This document shows, piece by piece, positions 6,795-12,774 of a stretch of 12,774 nt of DNA. The translations under genes were made by a program, and so were the position numbers. The notes under the pieces were generated by a model. The model did no database searches and was not told the origin of the DNA. It worked only from the letters and a program-made list of their open reading frames with translations. The stretch covers positions 1 to 12,774 of the forward strand of contig DAOUQS010000029.1 of the NCBI GenBank assembly GCA_030625465.1. The letters are read 5' to 3'. This DNA comes from Amylibacter sp. (GTDB taxonomy: Bacteria > Pseudomonadota > Alphaproteobacteria > Rhodobacterales > Rhodobacteraceae). Position 1 is the first letter of the stretch. Each line of letters opens with the position of its first letter.

Positions 6795-7554
6795 TCTGAA
6801 GTTGCTTCTGGATGCGGCAAGCGCCGCAGGCAAAATCGCGATGAAATATTATAAAAGCGATGTCCGGAAATGGGATAAGAAAGATGGTCAGGGGCCGGTC
6901 ACCCAGGCGGATCTTGAAATTGACAGGATGCTGAATAGCATGCTGCTGGATGCGCGTCCCGACTTTGGCTGGTTGTCCGAGGAAATTGAAGATAATCTTG
7001 AACGGTTGAACCATGATGTGGTCTTTATTGTCGATCCGATTGATGGCACGCGGTCGTTTATCAATGGCCATGAAAACTTTGCCACGGCTATTGCGATTGC
7101 ACGAAAAGGTGTGGTTGAAACCGCTGTTGTGCATTGCCCCGCAAAGGATCTGACATATTGGGCGGCATTGGGGAAAGGCGCGTTTCTGAATGGAACGCCG
7201 ATTATCCACAGTGATGCGCGTGCCGTGCAATCCGCCCGCGTTCTGGCGTCGGGTGCGCAAATGAAATCACAGCATTGGCGGGACAGGCCTCCGCCGATTG
7301 AACGGCATTTCCGGTCATCGCTTGCATACCGGTTGTGCCTTGTGGCGCAGGGGCGGTTTGACGGGATGATAACGCTTCGGGACACATGGGAATGGGATGT
7401 GGCAGCGGGTGATCTGATTTGCCGTGAAGCGGGGGTGAAAGTATCGGACAAAAATAAAGGCACGCCGGTTTACAACCAGCACAAACCGGCGCTGCTCGGG
7501 ATGATAGCGGCCGCACCGCAATTACATGCGGGTCTTGTGCAATATTTGAAGTGA
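6781..7554 (+). CDS. cysQ: inositol monophosphatase family protein, CysQ-like
   Basis: A 257-residue Mg-dependent phosphatase of the inositol monophosphatase superfamily, most like CysQ, 3'(2'),5'-bisphosphate nucleotidase, which removes toxic PAP from sulfate assimilation. The metal site is complete: D44 (TQAD), E67-E68 (LSEE), D85 and D88 (DPIDGTRSF, 85-93) and D206 (WEWDVAAG, 203-210). The start is TTG 6781: an in-frame TGA at 6775-6777 leaves no room upstream, and MQAPDLKLLLDAASAAGKIA matches the family N-terminus. A GGTGGAAAG stretch about 10 bases upstream may be the ribosome binding site. It overlaps pmbA by 14 bp, so translational coupling is expected. Separating CysQ from other phosphatases of the superfamily (inositol-1-phosphate or histidinol-phosphate type) cannot be settled by eye; the neighbourhood favours CysQ. 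Confidence 0.85.
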   Translation: MQAPDLKLLLDAASAAGKIAMKYYKSDVRKWDKKDGQGPVTQADLEIDRMLNSMLLDARPDFGWLSEEIEDNLERLNHDVVFIVDPIDGTRSFINGHENFATAIAIARKGVVETAVVHCPAKDLTYWAALGKGAFLNGTPIIHSDARAVQSARVLASGAQMKSQHWRDRPPPIERHFRSSLAYRLCLVAQGRFDGMITLRDTWEWDVAAGDLICREAGVKVSDKNKGTPVYNQHKPALLGMIAAAPQLHAGLVQYLK

Positions 7555-7563
7555 ATTGCCATT

Positions 7564-7585
7564 TTGCATCAGGAAGTTTATGCAA
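7564..7585. repeat. TTGCAT-N10-ATGCAA inverted repeat before DUF4170
   Basis: TTGCAT (7564-7569) and ATGCAA (7580-7585) are perfect reverse complements with a 10-base spacer, in the 52-bp gap between cysQ and DUF4170. The spacing of half-sites is compatible with a dimeric regulator, but 6-bp arms are short and no recognised family box is matched. Confidence 0.25.
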
Positions 7586-7593
7586 GGCCTAGC

Positions 7594-7599
7594 AAAGGA
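7594..7599 (+). promoter_or_regulatory. ribosome binding site deciding the DUF4170 start
   Basis: AAAGGA ends seven bases before the ATG at 7607. It supports that start over the longer in-frame reading from further upstream, which would add residues not seen in the family. Confidence 0.6.
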
Positions 7600-7606
7600 T
7601 TTAACA

Positions 7607-7849
7607 ATGACACAAAGACTTCATCTGGTATTTGGCGGCGAATTAAAAGACCCATCAACAAAAGCTTTCCGCAATGTTGATGACATTGATATCGTCGGGA
7701 TATTTCCGAATTATGCCGCTGCATTCAATGCATGGAAATCCAAGGCACAGCAAACTGTTGATAATGCACACACGCGCTATTTTATTGCACATATACATCG
7801 TTTGCGTGATGAAGCGTCTGCTGGTAGCCCGACCGAAGAACTCGGGTAA
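7607..7849 (+). CDS. DUF4170 domain-containing protein
   Basis: An 80-residue conserved protein of unknown function, found mainly in alphaproteobacteria. The start is ATG 7607, supported by AAAGGA seven bases upstream and by the family-typical N-terminus MTQRLHLVFGGELKDPSTKA. The middle has DIDIVGIFPNYAAAFNAW, then KAQQTVDNAHTRYFIAHIHR, the most conserved part. There is no signal peptide or membrane segment, so it is predicted cytosolic. Its size and mixed strand-helix pattern suggest a small single domain. It sits 52 bp after cysQ and 11 bp before the waaA-like gene on the same strand; I recall the same position, between cysQ and waaA, in related genomes, which hints at a link to LPS precursor synthesis but does not prove it. 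No catalytic residues can be named. Confidence 0.85.
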   Translation: MTQRLHLVFGGELKDPSTKAFRNVDDIDIVGIFPNYAAAFNAWKSKAQQTVDNAHTRYFIAHIHRLRDEASAGSPTEELG

Positions 7850-7860
7850 CTTTATCAGCG

Positions 7861-9162
7861 ATGCTATCAGGCGCGGAACTTTGGCTGTATAAGACGCTAA
7901 CCCGTTTGGCGGGCGGGCGGCTAACGAAAAACTTGCAGACAAAGTGGGATGCGACCGGCATTGTAAAGGATCGGTTTCAGGAACGCTTGGGGATAACAGC
8001 CAAGACAAGGGCGTCTGGGCGATTGATATGGCTGCATGCGCGCAATGTGACCGCGTTACTGCCCTTGCTGGGTTTGATCGAACAGCTTAACGCGCTGGAA
8101 CTGGGTTTGAATTTTCTGGTTACAACCCGCAAGCAGGAAGATCTGGATGCGCTGCTTGAACAGCTTCCAGACAATACTATACACCAGTTTTTACCTATAG
8201 ATTTGGCCCGACCTGTTCAGGATTTCCTTAAGCATTGGTCGCCGGATGTTGCGGTTATCGCGGAAGGAGAGTTTTGGCCCAGGCTGTTGACGAAGCTTCA
8301 TGCGCAAGCTGTCCCTTTAATTGCGGTTAATGCGAATATGACGGGCAAAAGTTATCGACGCTGGCAGTGGGCATCCAGCTTGGCAAAGTTATTGCTAAAT
8401 TCTTTCAGTCTGGTTCTTGTGCAGGATCAACAGATTGCACAAAAGTTGAAACGGCTGGGTGCGCAAAGCGGGATAATACGCGTGACCGGCCGGCTGAGTG
8501 ACGCAAAAAAACTGCTGCATTATGATGAAACACTTTATACGGGTCTGTCCTTGGCAATTGGAAGCCGCTCGGTTTGGTTGTCGGCCACCACACATCGGGA
8601 CGAAGAGGATGTTGTGGTGAATGCGTATAAAGTTGCGCTGCGCCGCAACCGCCGATTATTGCTGATATTACATACCGCCGAAGAAAAAAGAGGCGCGAAA
8701 ATAGCGGCGCGGCATGAAAACAAGAACCTTGCATTTGCCTTGCAGGAAAACGGTGATGTGCCGGACCAGATGACGGATGTTTATGTGACAGACCAGGCAG
8801 AAAATCTGGCAACTTACCTGCGGTTGGCATCGGTCACATTTTGCGGTGGTACATTGTCAAAAGGGGAAGCGATTGACCCATACCACCCGGCCACTATGGG
8901 GTCGGCGATTATACAGGGGCCTGCTTGTGGTGATTTTGAACAGGAATATGCCCGTTACCGTAAAGCGGGCGCCACACGACTTGTGCAAAACGGCAGCGAT
9001 CTGGCGCAGACTTTGAATTCGGTTATCGCACCTGATGTGGCCGCCACTATGGCACATAAAGCATGGGAAATAAGTTCGGAAGGCGGCGAGATTTCGGGTA
9101 TAGTCACCGCAGAGATACTGGAAATACTTGCCAATGGGGTGCTAGCAAATGAAGCCGCCTGA
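7861..9162 (+). CDS. waaA: divergent 3-deoxy-D-manno-octulosonic acid transferase (WaaA/KdtA-like)
   Basis: A 433-residue GT-B-fold protein of the WaaA/KdtA family, which transfers Kdo from CMP-Kdo to lipid A precursor at the inner-membrane face. Position next to lpxK supports the call. Recognisable segments: IWLHARNVTALLPLLGLIEQL (56-76), PDVAVIAEGEFWPRL (128-142, equivalent to E. coli LIMETELWP), AVNANMTGKSYRRW, VTGRL, VWLSATTHRDEE (238-249) and FCGGTLSKG-EAIDPYHPATMGSAI (327-350). Several canonical motifs differ: HAxSVGE is HARNVTA, so the catalytic glutamate is A65; PRHPER is replaced by HTAEEK; GGHNPLEP by EAIDPYHP. No strong N-terminal membrane anchor is visible. I recall divergent WaaA-like proteins in other Rhodobacterales, so this may be a clade variant or a paralogue with another donor or acceptor. 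It follows DUF4170 by 11 bp and overlaps lpxK by 14 bp. Confidence 0.75.
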   Translation: MLSGAELWLYKTLTRLAGGRLTKNLQTKWDATGIVKDRFQERLGITAKTRASGRLIWLHARNVTALLPLLGLIEQLNALELGLNFLVTTRKQEDLDALLEQLPDNTIHQFLPIDLARPVQDFLKHWSPDVAVIAEGEFWPRLLTKLHAQAVPLIAVNANMTGKSYRRWQWASSLAKLLLNSFSLVLVQDQQIAQKLKRLGAQSGIIRVTGRLSDAKKLLHYDETLYTGLSLAIGSRSVWLSATTHRDEEDVVVNAYKVALRRNRRLLLILHTAEEKRGAKIAARHENKNLAFALQENGDVPDQMTDVYVTDQAENLATYLRLASVTFCGGTLSKGEAIDPYHPATMGSAIIQGPACGDFEQEYARYRKAGATRLVQNGSDLAQTLNSVIAPDVAATMAHKAWEISSEGGEISGIVTAEILEILANGVLANEAA

Positions 9163-10144
9163 GTTCTGGAAGCATGAGCCAAAACATGCGGGAGTTTGGC
9201 CGCAGGTTTTGCAACCCTTGTCGAAGTTGTGGCAATGGGCAGGTGCGCGCCGCTGGAAAAAAGGGCCGCATGTGAAAATCGGCATTCCGGTCATTTGCAT
9301 CGGTAATGTTAATCTGGGCGGCACCGGTAAAACCCCGACAGTTATCGAGGTTGTTACGCGGTTGATTGCCATGGGCAAAAACCCGCATGTGGTGTCCAAG
9401 GGGTATAAAGGCCAGCTAATTGGCCCGGTTCTGGTTGACCCTACGGCGCACTCGGCCAACGATGTAGGTGACGAGCCGTTGTTGCTGGCCGCATTTGCCC
9501 CGACATGGGTGTCGAAGGATCGCCATATTGGCGCGCGTGCGGCACGCATGGCAGGTGCGGATGTAGTTGTTCTTGATGACGGTTTGCAAAACCCCGCGCT
9601 GTTCAAGGATTTAACGATACTTGTTGTTGATGCTGAAATGGGGTTTGGCAATGGATGCGTCATGCCATCCGGCCCCTTGCGTGAAACTGTGGAAAATGCC
9701 GTTGCCAAATCCGATTTGCTTTTAACGATTGGGCCGCAAGGTGATGCGCATGACTTGTTTCGGAATAATTGGGACGCAGTACAGAAACTTCCACACGCAA
9801 CGGCTACCATTACGCCTTTGCAAACGGGTATGGACTGGGATGGGATGCATGCGCTTGCTTTTGCCGGCATAGGTCGCCCGGAAAAGTTTTTTAACACGCT
9901 CAAAGCGATGGGCGTGGTACTGAAAGCCACGCGCAGTTTTGACGATCACCAGACCATTCCGACAAGCTTGCTTTTGCGTTTGGAAAAGGAAGCGTGGGAA
10001 TTGGGCGCGCAATTGGTGACAACAGAAAAAGATGCGGTTCGGCTGCCTAAAGAATGGCAGCAGAAAGTTTTAACAGTGCCCGTGCGCTTGAAGATCCATG
10101 ATCCTAAGATCATGGATAAAGCCCTGAAATCTATTTTCAGTTGA
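9149..10144 (+). CDS. lpxK: tetraacyldisaccharide 4'-kinase LpxK
   Basis: LpxK phosphorylates the 4' position of the tetraacyldisaccharide 1-phosphate to make lipid IVA, the sixth step of lipid A synthesis, at the cytosolic face of the inner membrane. The protein is 331 residues, the usual length. The P-loop GNVNLGGTGKTP is at 52-63, SKGYKG at 83-88 (more often SRGYGG), VGDEPLLLA at 106-114, VLDDGLQN at 141-148 (more often DDGLQH), GFGNG at 165-169 and PSGPLRE at 173-179. FAGIGRPEKFF and SFDDHQ in the C-terminal half include the usual catalytic histidine region. An amphipathic N-terminus (PEFWKHEPKHAG) precedes the kinase core. The ATG lies inside the end of waaA (14-bp overlap), so coupling is expected. 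The stop is 16 bp from the convergent dsbA stop, and the 3' end encodes two hairpins. Confidence 0.95.
   Translation: MKPPEFWKHEPKHAGVWPQVLQPLSKLWQWAGARRWKKGPHVKIGIPVICIGNVNLGGTGKTPTVIEVVTRLIAMGKNPHVVSKGYKGQLIGPVLVDPTAHSANDVGDEPLLLAAFAPTWVSKDRHIGARAARMAGADVVVLDDGLQNPALFKDLTILVVDAEMGFGNGCVMPSGPLRETVENAVAKSDLLLTIGPQGDAHDLFRNNWDAVQKLPHATATITPLQTGMDWDGMHALAFAGIGRPEKFFNTLKAMGVVLKATRSFDDHQTIPTSLLLRLEKEAWELGAQLVTTEKDAVRLPKEWQQKVLTVPVRLKIHDPKIMDKALKSIFS
10094..10117. repeat. 10-bp perfect hairpin inside the 3' end of lpxK
   Basis: ATCCATGATC (10094-10103) and GATCATGGAT (10108-10117) are perfect reverse complements around the loop CTAA, inside codons for IHDPKIMD. Ten uninterrupted pairs with a 4-base loop would fold stably in either transcript. 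No T-run follows on either strand, so a standard intrinsic terminator is not supported. Its place at the lpxK/dsbA convergent junction suggests a role in 3'-end formation or RNA stability. Confidence 0.6.
10124..10140. repeat. second short inverted repeat at the lpxK 3' end
   Basis: CTGAAA (10124-10129) and TTTCAG (10135-10140) are reverse complements with a 5-base loop, starting six bases after the larger hairpin and ending just before the lpxK stop codon. The stem is short and A+T-rich, so it is weak alone, but with its neighbour it makes a tandem structure at the convergent gene junction. Confidence 0.35.
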
Positions 10145-10160
10145 AACCGATTGCTACGCT

Positions 10161-10763
10161 TTAGCTTTCCAGCTGTGCATCAAGAAGTTCCTGCAAGTCA
10201 CTATATGATTGGTTGCCATGTTTGACACCGTTGATCAAAAGTGTCGGGGTTGAATCAACATTGTCATCACCGGCATTCTTTTGGAAATCCGCAACCAGGG
10301 CTTTGGCCATATCCTGATCTTGTAGACATGCTTCCATGTCTTTGTTTTTCAAGCCTGCGATACGACCGATTTTATAAAGGTTTTCAGCAATCTCTGCACC
10401 GCTGCCTTTTGTCCATTCCCGCTGGCGTTTGTAAAGCATATCAATGATGCCGAAATACCGCTCCGGACCGCCACAACGCGCAAGCATACCGCCCCACAGG
10501 CCCAGACGATCAAAGTAAACCTCGCGGTAGATGAACTTGATTTTACCGGTGTCTATATAGTCGGCTTTAAGGCTTGGCATGACATCCGTGTGGAATGTTG
10601 CGCAATGCGGGCAGGTAAATGAAGCGTACTCGGTTACAGTAACCGTGGCATCGGGATTACCCAGAGTCATTTCCACCACCTTTTTGGCATCCTGCGCCAT
10701 CAGGCTGGTGGACGATAATGCGGTTGCGGCCATTGTGTAGGATATGAACTGTCTGCGTAACAT
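10161..10763 (-). CDS. DsbA-family thiol:disulfide oxidoreductase, exported
   Basis: A 200-residue exported protein with a thioredoxin fold carrying a DsbA-type helical insertion. It probably forms or rearranges disulfide bonds in periplasmic proteins. The start is the ATG at 10761-10763 on the minus strand, with AAAGGT upstream; it gives MLRRQFISYTMAATALSSTS and cleavage after LMA (residue 23). The RRQF pair resembles a twin-arginine signal, though Sec export is also possible. The active site is CPHC at 51-54, preceded by VTEYASFT, and the cis-proline loop is STPTLLING (171-179, P173), the DsbA/BdbD-like form. C97 and C146 are extra cysteines. A longer in-frame reading would start inside dciA and bury the signal peptide. 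It lies 10 bp after dciA on the same strand and is convergent with lpxK. Confidence 0.9.
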   Translation of the reverse strand: MLRRQFISYTMAATALSSTSLMAQDAKKVVEMTLGNPDATVTVTEYASFTCPHCATFHTDVMPSLKADYIDTGKIKFIYREVYFDRLGLWGGMLARCGGPERYFGIIDMLYKRQREWTKGSGAEIAENLYKIGRIAGLKNKDMEACLQDQDMAKALVADFQKNAGDDNVDSTPTLLINGVKHGNQSYSDLQELLDAQLES

Positions 10764-10773
10764 CTGATTACCT

Positions 10774-11304
10774 TTATATTTTTTTCTGTTTGATGTTTTT
10801 ACCCAAACGGGCAAGCGCATCTTTCAGGTTGTCGTTGGAAACATTTTCAACGGTCGTGTCAACATCTTTGACCGCTTGTGATGAAAGGGTTTTTGCCAGC
10901 TCGGGGTGGTCAAAGCATTTTTGATCTTCGCCAAAGCCAACGGGTGCTGTTTGCGTTATTCTAATTCTGCTGATTGCAGAATAGCCGTAACAGGCGTTTA
11001 CGCGCTCTATTATTGTGGGCAGTTGCATTTGCAGCATCGGGGCATTCGCACCGGTTGACAGAATTGTCAGGGTCGCACCCAGACCTTCACGGGCATAGCT
11101 TACTTTTATCGGTTGTGCTATTTTTGCTACCGCCTCACCCACAAACTCAGCCCAGTGGGTTAGTAGACGGGTTTCAACAAACCCGCGTTTTTCGGAAGCT
11201 TTTTGGATTTGCTTGGCCAAAATACCGCCTGTACGCACAAATCCACGTGTTTTGCGTTTGGGGCTGTATGTTCCAGCGGTTTTATTGTGCGCGGTTCGTG
11301 CCAT
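10774..11304 (-). CDS. dciA: DUF721/DciA family protein
   Basis: A 176-residue DUF721 protein. DciA-type members bind and load the replicative helicase DnaB in bacteria that lack DnaC. The family core is visible: RGFVRTGGILAKQIQKASEK (20-39), RLLTHWAEFVGEAVAKIAQP (46-65) with W51 in the conserved tryptophan position, and GATLTILSTGANAPMLQMQ (76-94). The tail beyond about 125 is acidic and polar, probably flexible, ending with a KKI-rich basic stretch. The start chosen is the ATG at 11302-11304 (MARTAHNK), matching the usual MAR start of alphaproteobacterial members; an in-frame ATG 18 bases upstream (11322, MNILEV) is the alternative. GGAAG sits only two bases before the chosen ATG, too close for a normal ribosome binding site. 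It is divergent from mutY and heads a pair with dsbA, an arrangement I recall from related genomes. Confidence 0.88.
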   Translation of the reverse strand: MARTAHNKTAGTYSPKRKTRGFVRTGGILAKQIQKASEKRGFVETRLLTHWAEFVGEAVAKIAQPIKVSYAREGLGATLTILSTGANAPMLQMQLPTIIERVNACYGYSAISRIRITQTAPVGFGEDQKCFDHPELAKTLSSQAVKDVDTTVENVSNDNLKDALARLGKNIKQKKI

Positions 11305-11310
11305 GACTTC

Positions 11311-11340
11311 CAATATATTCATTCAGTGGTATCTTACGCA
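11311..11340 (-). promoter_or_regulatory. candidate dciA promoter giving a leaderless transcript
   Basis: On the minus strand, TTGCGT (plus positions 11335-11340) and TATATT (11311-11316) are spaced by 18 bp. The -10 lies seven bases before the ATG at 11304, so transcription would begin at or next to the start codon, without a leader. TATATT matches the -10 consensus at five of six positions; the -35 is weaker. This is an inference from sequence pattern. Confidence 0.28.
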
Positions 11341-11374
11341 AGCAGGGCAAAGTATCCAGAGCATAAAGACAATC

Positions 11375-11380
11375 GGGGGG
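11375..11380 (+). promoter_or_regulatory. ribosome binding site deciding the mutY TTG start
   Basis: A run of six G (11375-11380) ends seven bases before TTG 11388. An in-frame TAA at 11382-11384 blocks any earlier start, and no ATG or GTG follows before conserved MutY sequence, so this site and the TTG go together. Confidence 0.5.
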
Positions 11381-11387
11381 ATAAAAT

Positions 11388-12446
11388 TTGCGTGATGGTG
11401 ATGTAACAAAGTCGGCAATACTTCTGGACTGGTATGATCGTAACGCCCGTCCAATGCCGTGGCGTGTCAGCCCGCAGGCGCGTTTGGGCGGTGCTGTGCC
11501 TGATCCGTATCATGTCTGGATGTCTGAGATTATGTTGCAGCAGACAACGGTTGCGGCAGTGCGGGATTACTTTGTGAAATTCATGGACAAGTGGCCGACA
11601 GTGTTTGATCTGGCCCGCGCCAAAGATGATGAGGTTATGGCCGCGTGGGCCGGGCTTGGCTATTATGCCCGCGCACGGAACCTGTTGAAATGCGCAAGGG
11701 TTGTTGCCAATGATCTGGGCGGGGTTTTCCCCGGTGATGAGCCCGCTTTGCAAAAGCTGCCCGGTATCGGGCCTTATACATCGGCGGCAATCGTCTCGAT
11801 TGCCTTTAACCGGCCCGCTACAGTTCTGGACGGCAATGTTGAACGGGTCATGGCGCGGTTTCATTTGATAAAACAGCCATTGCCGGCCAGCAAGGAAACC
11901 TTGCGCGATCTTGCGCGCGACATGCTGCCGCAAAAACGGTTTGGTGATTATTCACAGGCGGTTATGGATTTAGGGGCGACTATTTGCACACCGCGTAATC
12001 CCGTTTGCGACCTTTGCCCGTGGGCCAAGGGATGCAAGGCGCGGGCATTGGGTGTGGCAAAAGATCTGCCGAACAAGTTGGCAAAGGCCAAAATACCTAC
12101 CCGCTATGGAACCTGTTTTGTGGTCATGCACAAAGACGGCGCCGTGTTGCTGGAGCGCCGGCCGGAAAAGGGGCTTTTGGGGGGAATGTTGGGTTGGCCC
12201 GGTGATGCCTGGTCAACAGATAAGGCGGATGCCGTGCCTCCATTTGCGGCAAACTGGTGCATAGCGCCAGAAGAGGCACGCCATACATTCACGCACTTTC
12301 ATTTGAAACTGCGGGTGCAATATGTGGTTGTTTTGAATGATTTTGACTGTACCTTCGGGCATTTCAAAGCGGCCGACGCGTTTGATCCCGATGAATTGCC
12401 AACTGTTATGCGCAAGGTTTGGCGGCTGGTGCAGGCTGTGACGTGA
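11388..12446 (+). CDS. mutY: A/G-specific adenine glycosylase MutY
   Basis: MutY removes adenine mispaired with 8-oxoguanine, preventing G-to-T mutations. The protein is 352 residues, the usual length. RPMPWRVSP (21-29) begins the core; E47 in MSEIMLQQT is the catalytic glutamate; the helix-hairpin-helix LPGIGPYTSAAI is at 124-135; D148 in VLDGNVERV is the catalytic aspartate. Four iron-sulfur cysteines are C200, C207, C210 and C216 (C-X6-C-X2-C-X5-C). The C-terminal NUDIX-like 8-oxoG recognition domain runs from about 238, with LLERRPEKGLLGGMLGWPG and HTFTHFHLKL (299-308). The start is TTG 11388, since TAA at 11382-11384 is in frame just upstream and MRDGDVTKSAILLDWYDRNA fits the family. It is divergent from dciA across an 83-bp gap and is followed after 54 bp by the alkB-like gene. 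Confidence 0.95.
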   Translation: MRDGDVTKSAILLDWYDRNARPMPWRVSPQARLGGAVPDPYHVWMSEIMLQQTTVAAVRDYFVKFMDKWPTVFDLARAKDDEVMAAWAGLGYYARARNLLKCARVVANDLGGVFPGDEPALQKLPGIGPYTSAAIVSIAFNRPATVLDGNVERVMARFHLIKQPLPASKETLRDLARDMLPQKRFGDYSQAVMDLGATICTPRNPVCDLCPWAKGCKARALGVAKDLPNKLAKAKIPTRYGTCFVVMHKDGAVLLERRPEKGLLGGMLGWPGDAWSTDKADAVPPFAANWCIAPEEARHTFTHFHLKLRVQYVVVLNDFDCTFGHFKAADAFDPDELPTVMRKVWRLVQAVT

Positions 12447-12500
12447 CGCCCTATTCGTTAAAAGCCAGTACTGCGGTAAACTTGTGAAAAAGAGGATGTG

Positions 12501-12774
12501 ATGCATAAAACGGATTTTACCGCCGCAATCCCGTTCGGGATTTCACTGACGCTTGTGCTGGTCATCATATTATCGGGATACCTTGGCGGCTGGTGGCTGT
12601 TGCTGACCCCTGCGTATACATTCTGGGGGATGACGGTGATTGACCGGATTGTCGGGCTTGAATTGAAAGACAAGGACCCTGACACGCCTGATGACAGGCT
12701 TTTCTGGTATCGGCTATTAACCATTATCTGGTTCCCGATTGAACTTGTGCTGATATTCGGAAGCATCGCATTTG
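12501..12774 (+). CDS. alkB: alkane 1-monooxygenase (AlkB-type), 5' part only
   Basis: The first 91 codons of an integral-membrane protein cut by the window edge. It resembles the N-terminus of AlkB-type non-heme diiron alkane hydroxylases, which oxidise the terminal carbon of alkanes. Hydrophobic segments are about 10-27, 29-48 (with the LGGWWLLLTPAYTFWGM stretch) and 70-91 (YRLLTIIWFPIELVLIFGSIA); a charged loop, LELKDKDPDTPDDR, lies between the second and third. The histidine boxes that bind iron would be downstream, so catalysis cannot be confirmed here. The start is ATG 12501 with AGAGGA four bases upstream. A weak promoter-like pair, TTCGTT (12454-12459) and TAAACT (12477-12482) with 17-bp spacing, lies in the 54-bp gap after mutY, so it may have its own promoter. 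The substrate range is unknown; related desaturase-like membrane hydroxylases remain possible. Confidence 0.75.
   Translation, partial: MHKTDFTAAIPFGISLTLVLVIILSGYLGGWWLLLTPAYTFWGMTVIDRIVGLELKDKDPDTPDDRLFWYRLLTIIWFPIELVLIFGSIAF

Noticed and set aside
7556..7606. Longer N-terminus for the DUF4170 protein
   Set aside because: AAAGGA at 7594-7599 points to the ATG at 7607, and the family begins with MTQRLHLVF.
9142..9930. Open reading frame of 262 codons on the minus strand opposite lpxK
   Set aside because: lpxK has a complete P-loop and family motifs; the antisense product is low-complexity and resembles no family.
10094..10117. Rho-independent terminator
   Set aside because: The stem is strong but no T-tract follows on either strand, and it lies inside the lpxK coding region.
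10764..10820. Longer N-terminus for the DsbA-family protein
   Set aside because: It would overlap the end of dciA and bury the signal peptide; the ATG at 10763 has AAAGGT upstream and a clean leader sequence.

Overview
The window looks like ordinary core chromosome from a Rhodobacterales-type alphaproteobacterium (roseobacter group). The gene content, the family-specific start and end sequences, and the block pmbA-cysQ-DUF4170-waaA-lpxK all fit that group. By eye, base composition is near 50% G+C, low for the order, which suggests a low-GC marine lineage. No rRNA, tRNA, CRISPR array, insertion sequence or phage gene was seen. Coding density is very high, with most gaps under 60 bp.

Layout. 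(1) Positions 1-1882, plus strand: the 3' part of lptE (LPS export lipoprotein), holA (DNA polymerase III delta) in ATGA overlap with it, and a glutathione S-transferase-like gene. (2) Positions 1858-3804, minus strand: a short-chain dehydrogenase followed by a BaiN/HI0933-type flavoprotein, convergent with the GST gene and overlapping it by 25 bp. (3) Positions 3805-3975: a 171-bp divergent intergenic region with two palindromes, the main visible regulatory stretch. (4) Positions 3976-10144, plus strand: a long co-directional run. It holds an exported DUF2125 protein, pmbA (TldE-like), cysQ (inositol monophosphatase family), a small DUF4170 protein, a divergent waaA-like Kdo transferase and lpxK. 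(5) Positions 10161-11304, minus strand: dciA (DUF721) then a periplasmic DsbA-family thiol oxidoreductase. (6) Positions 11388-12774, plus strand: mutY (TTG start) and the first 91 codons of an AlkB-type alkane 1-monooxygenase cut by the window edge.

The common thread is the outer membrane: lptE, lpxK and the waaA-like gene act in lipid A/LPS synthesis and export, and several envelope or uncharacterised genes (DUF2125, DUF4170) sit in the same run. A second theme is replication and repair (holA, dciA, mutY).

I found no convincing new multi-gene system. The points most worth checking are the waaA-like protein, which lacks several canonical active-site motifs including the catalytic glutamate; the two palindromes at 3848-3859 and 3893-3909; a perfect 10-bp hairpin inside the 3' end of lpxK; the conserved but unexplained DUF2125 and DUF4170 proteins; and repeated use of TTG/GTG start codons.
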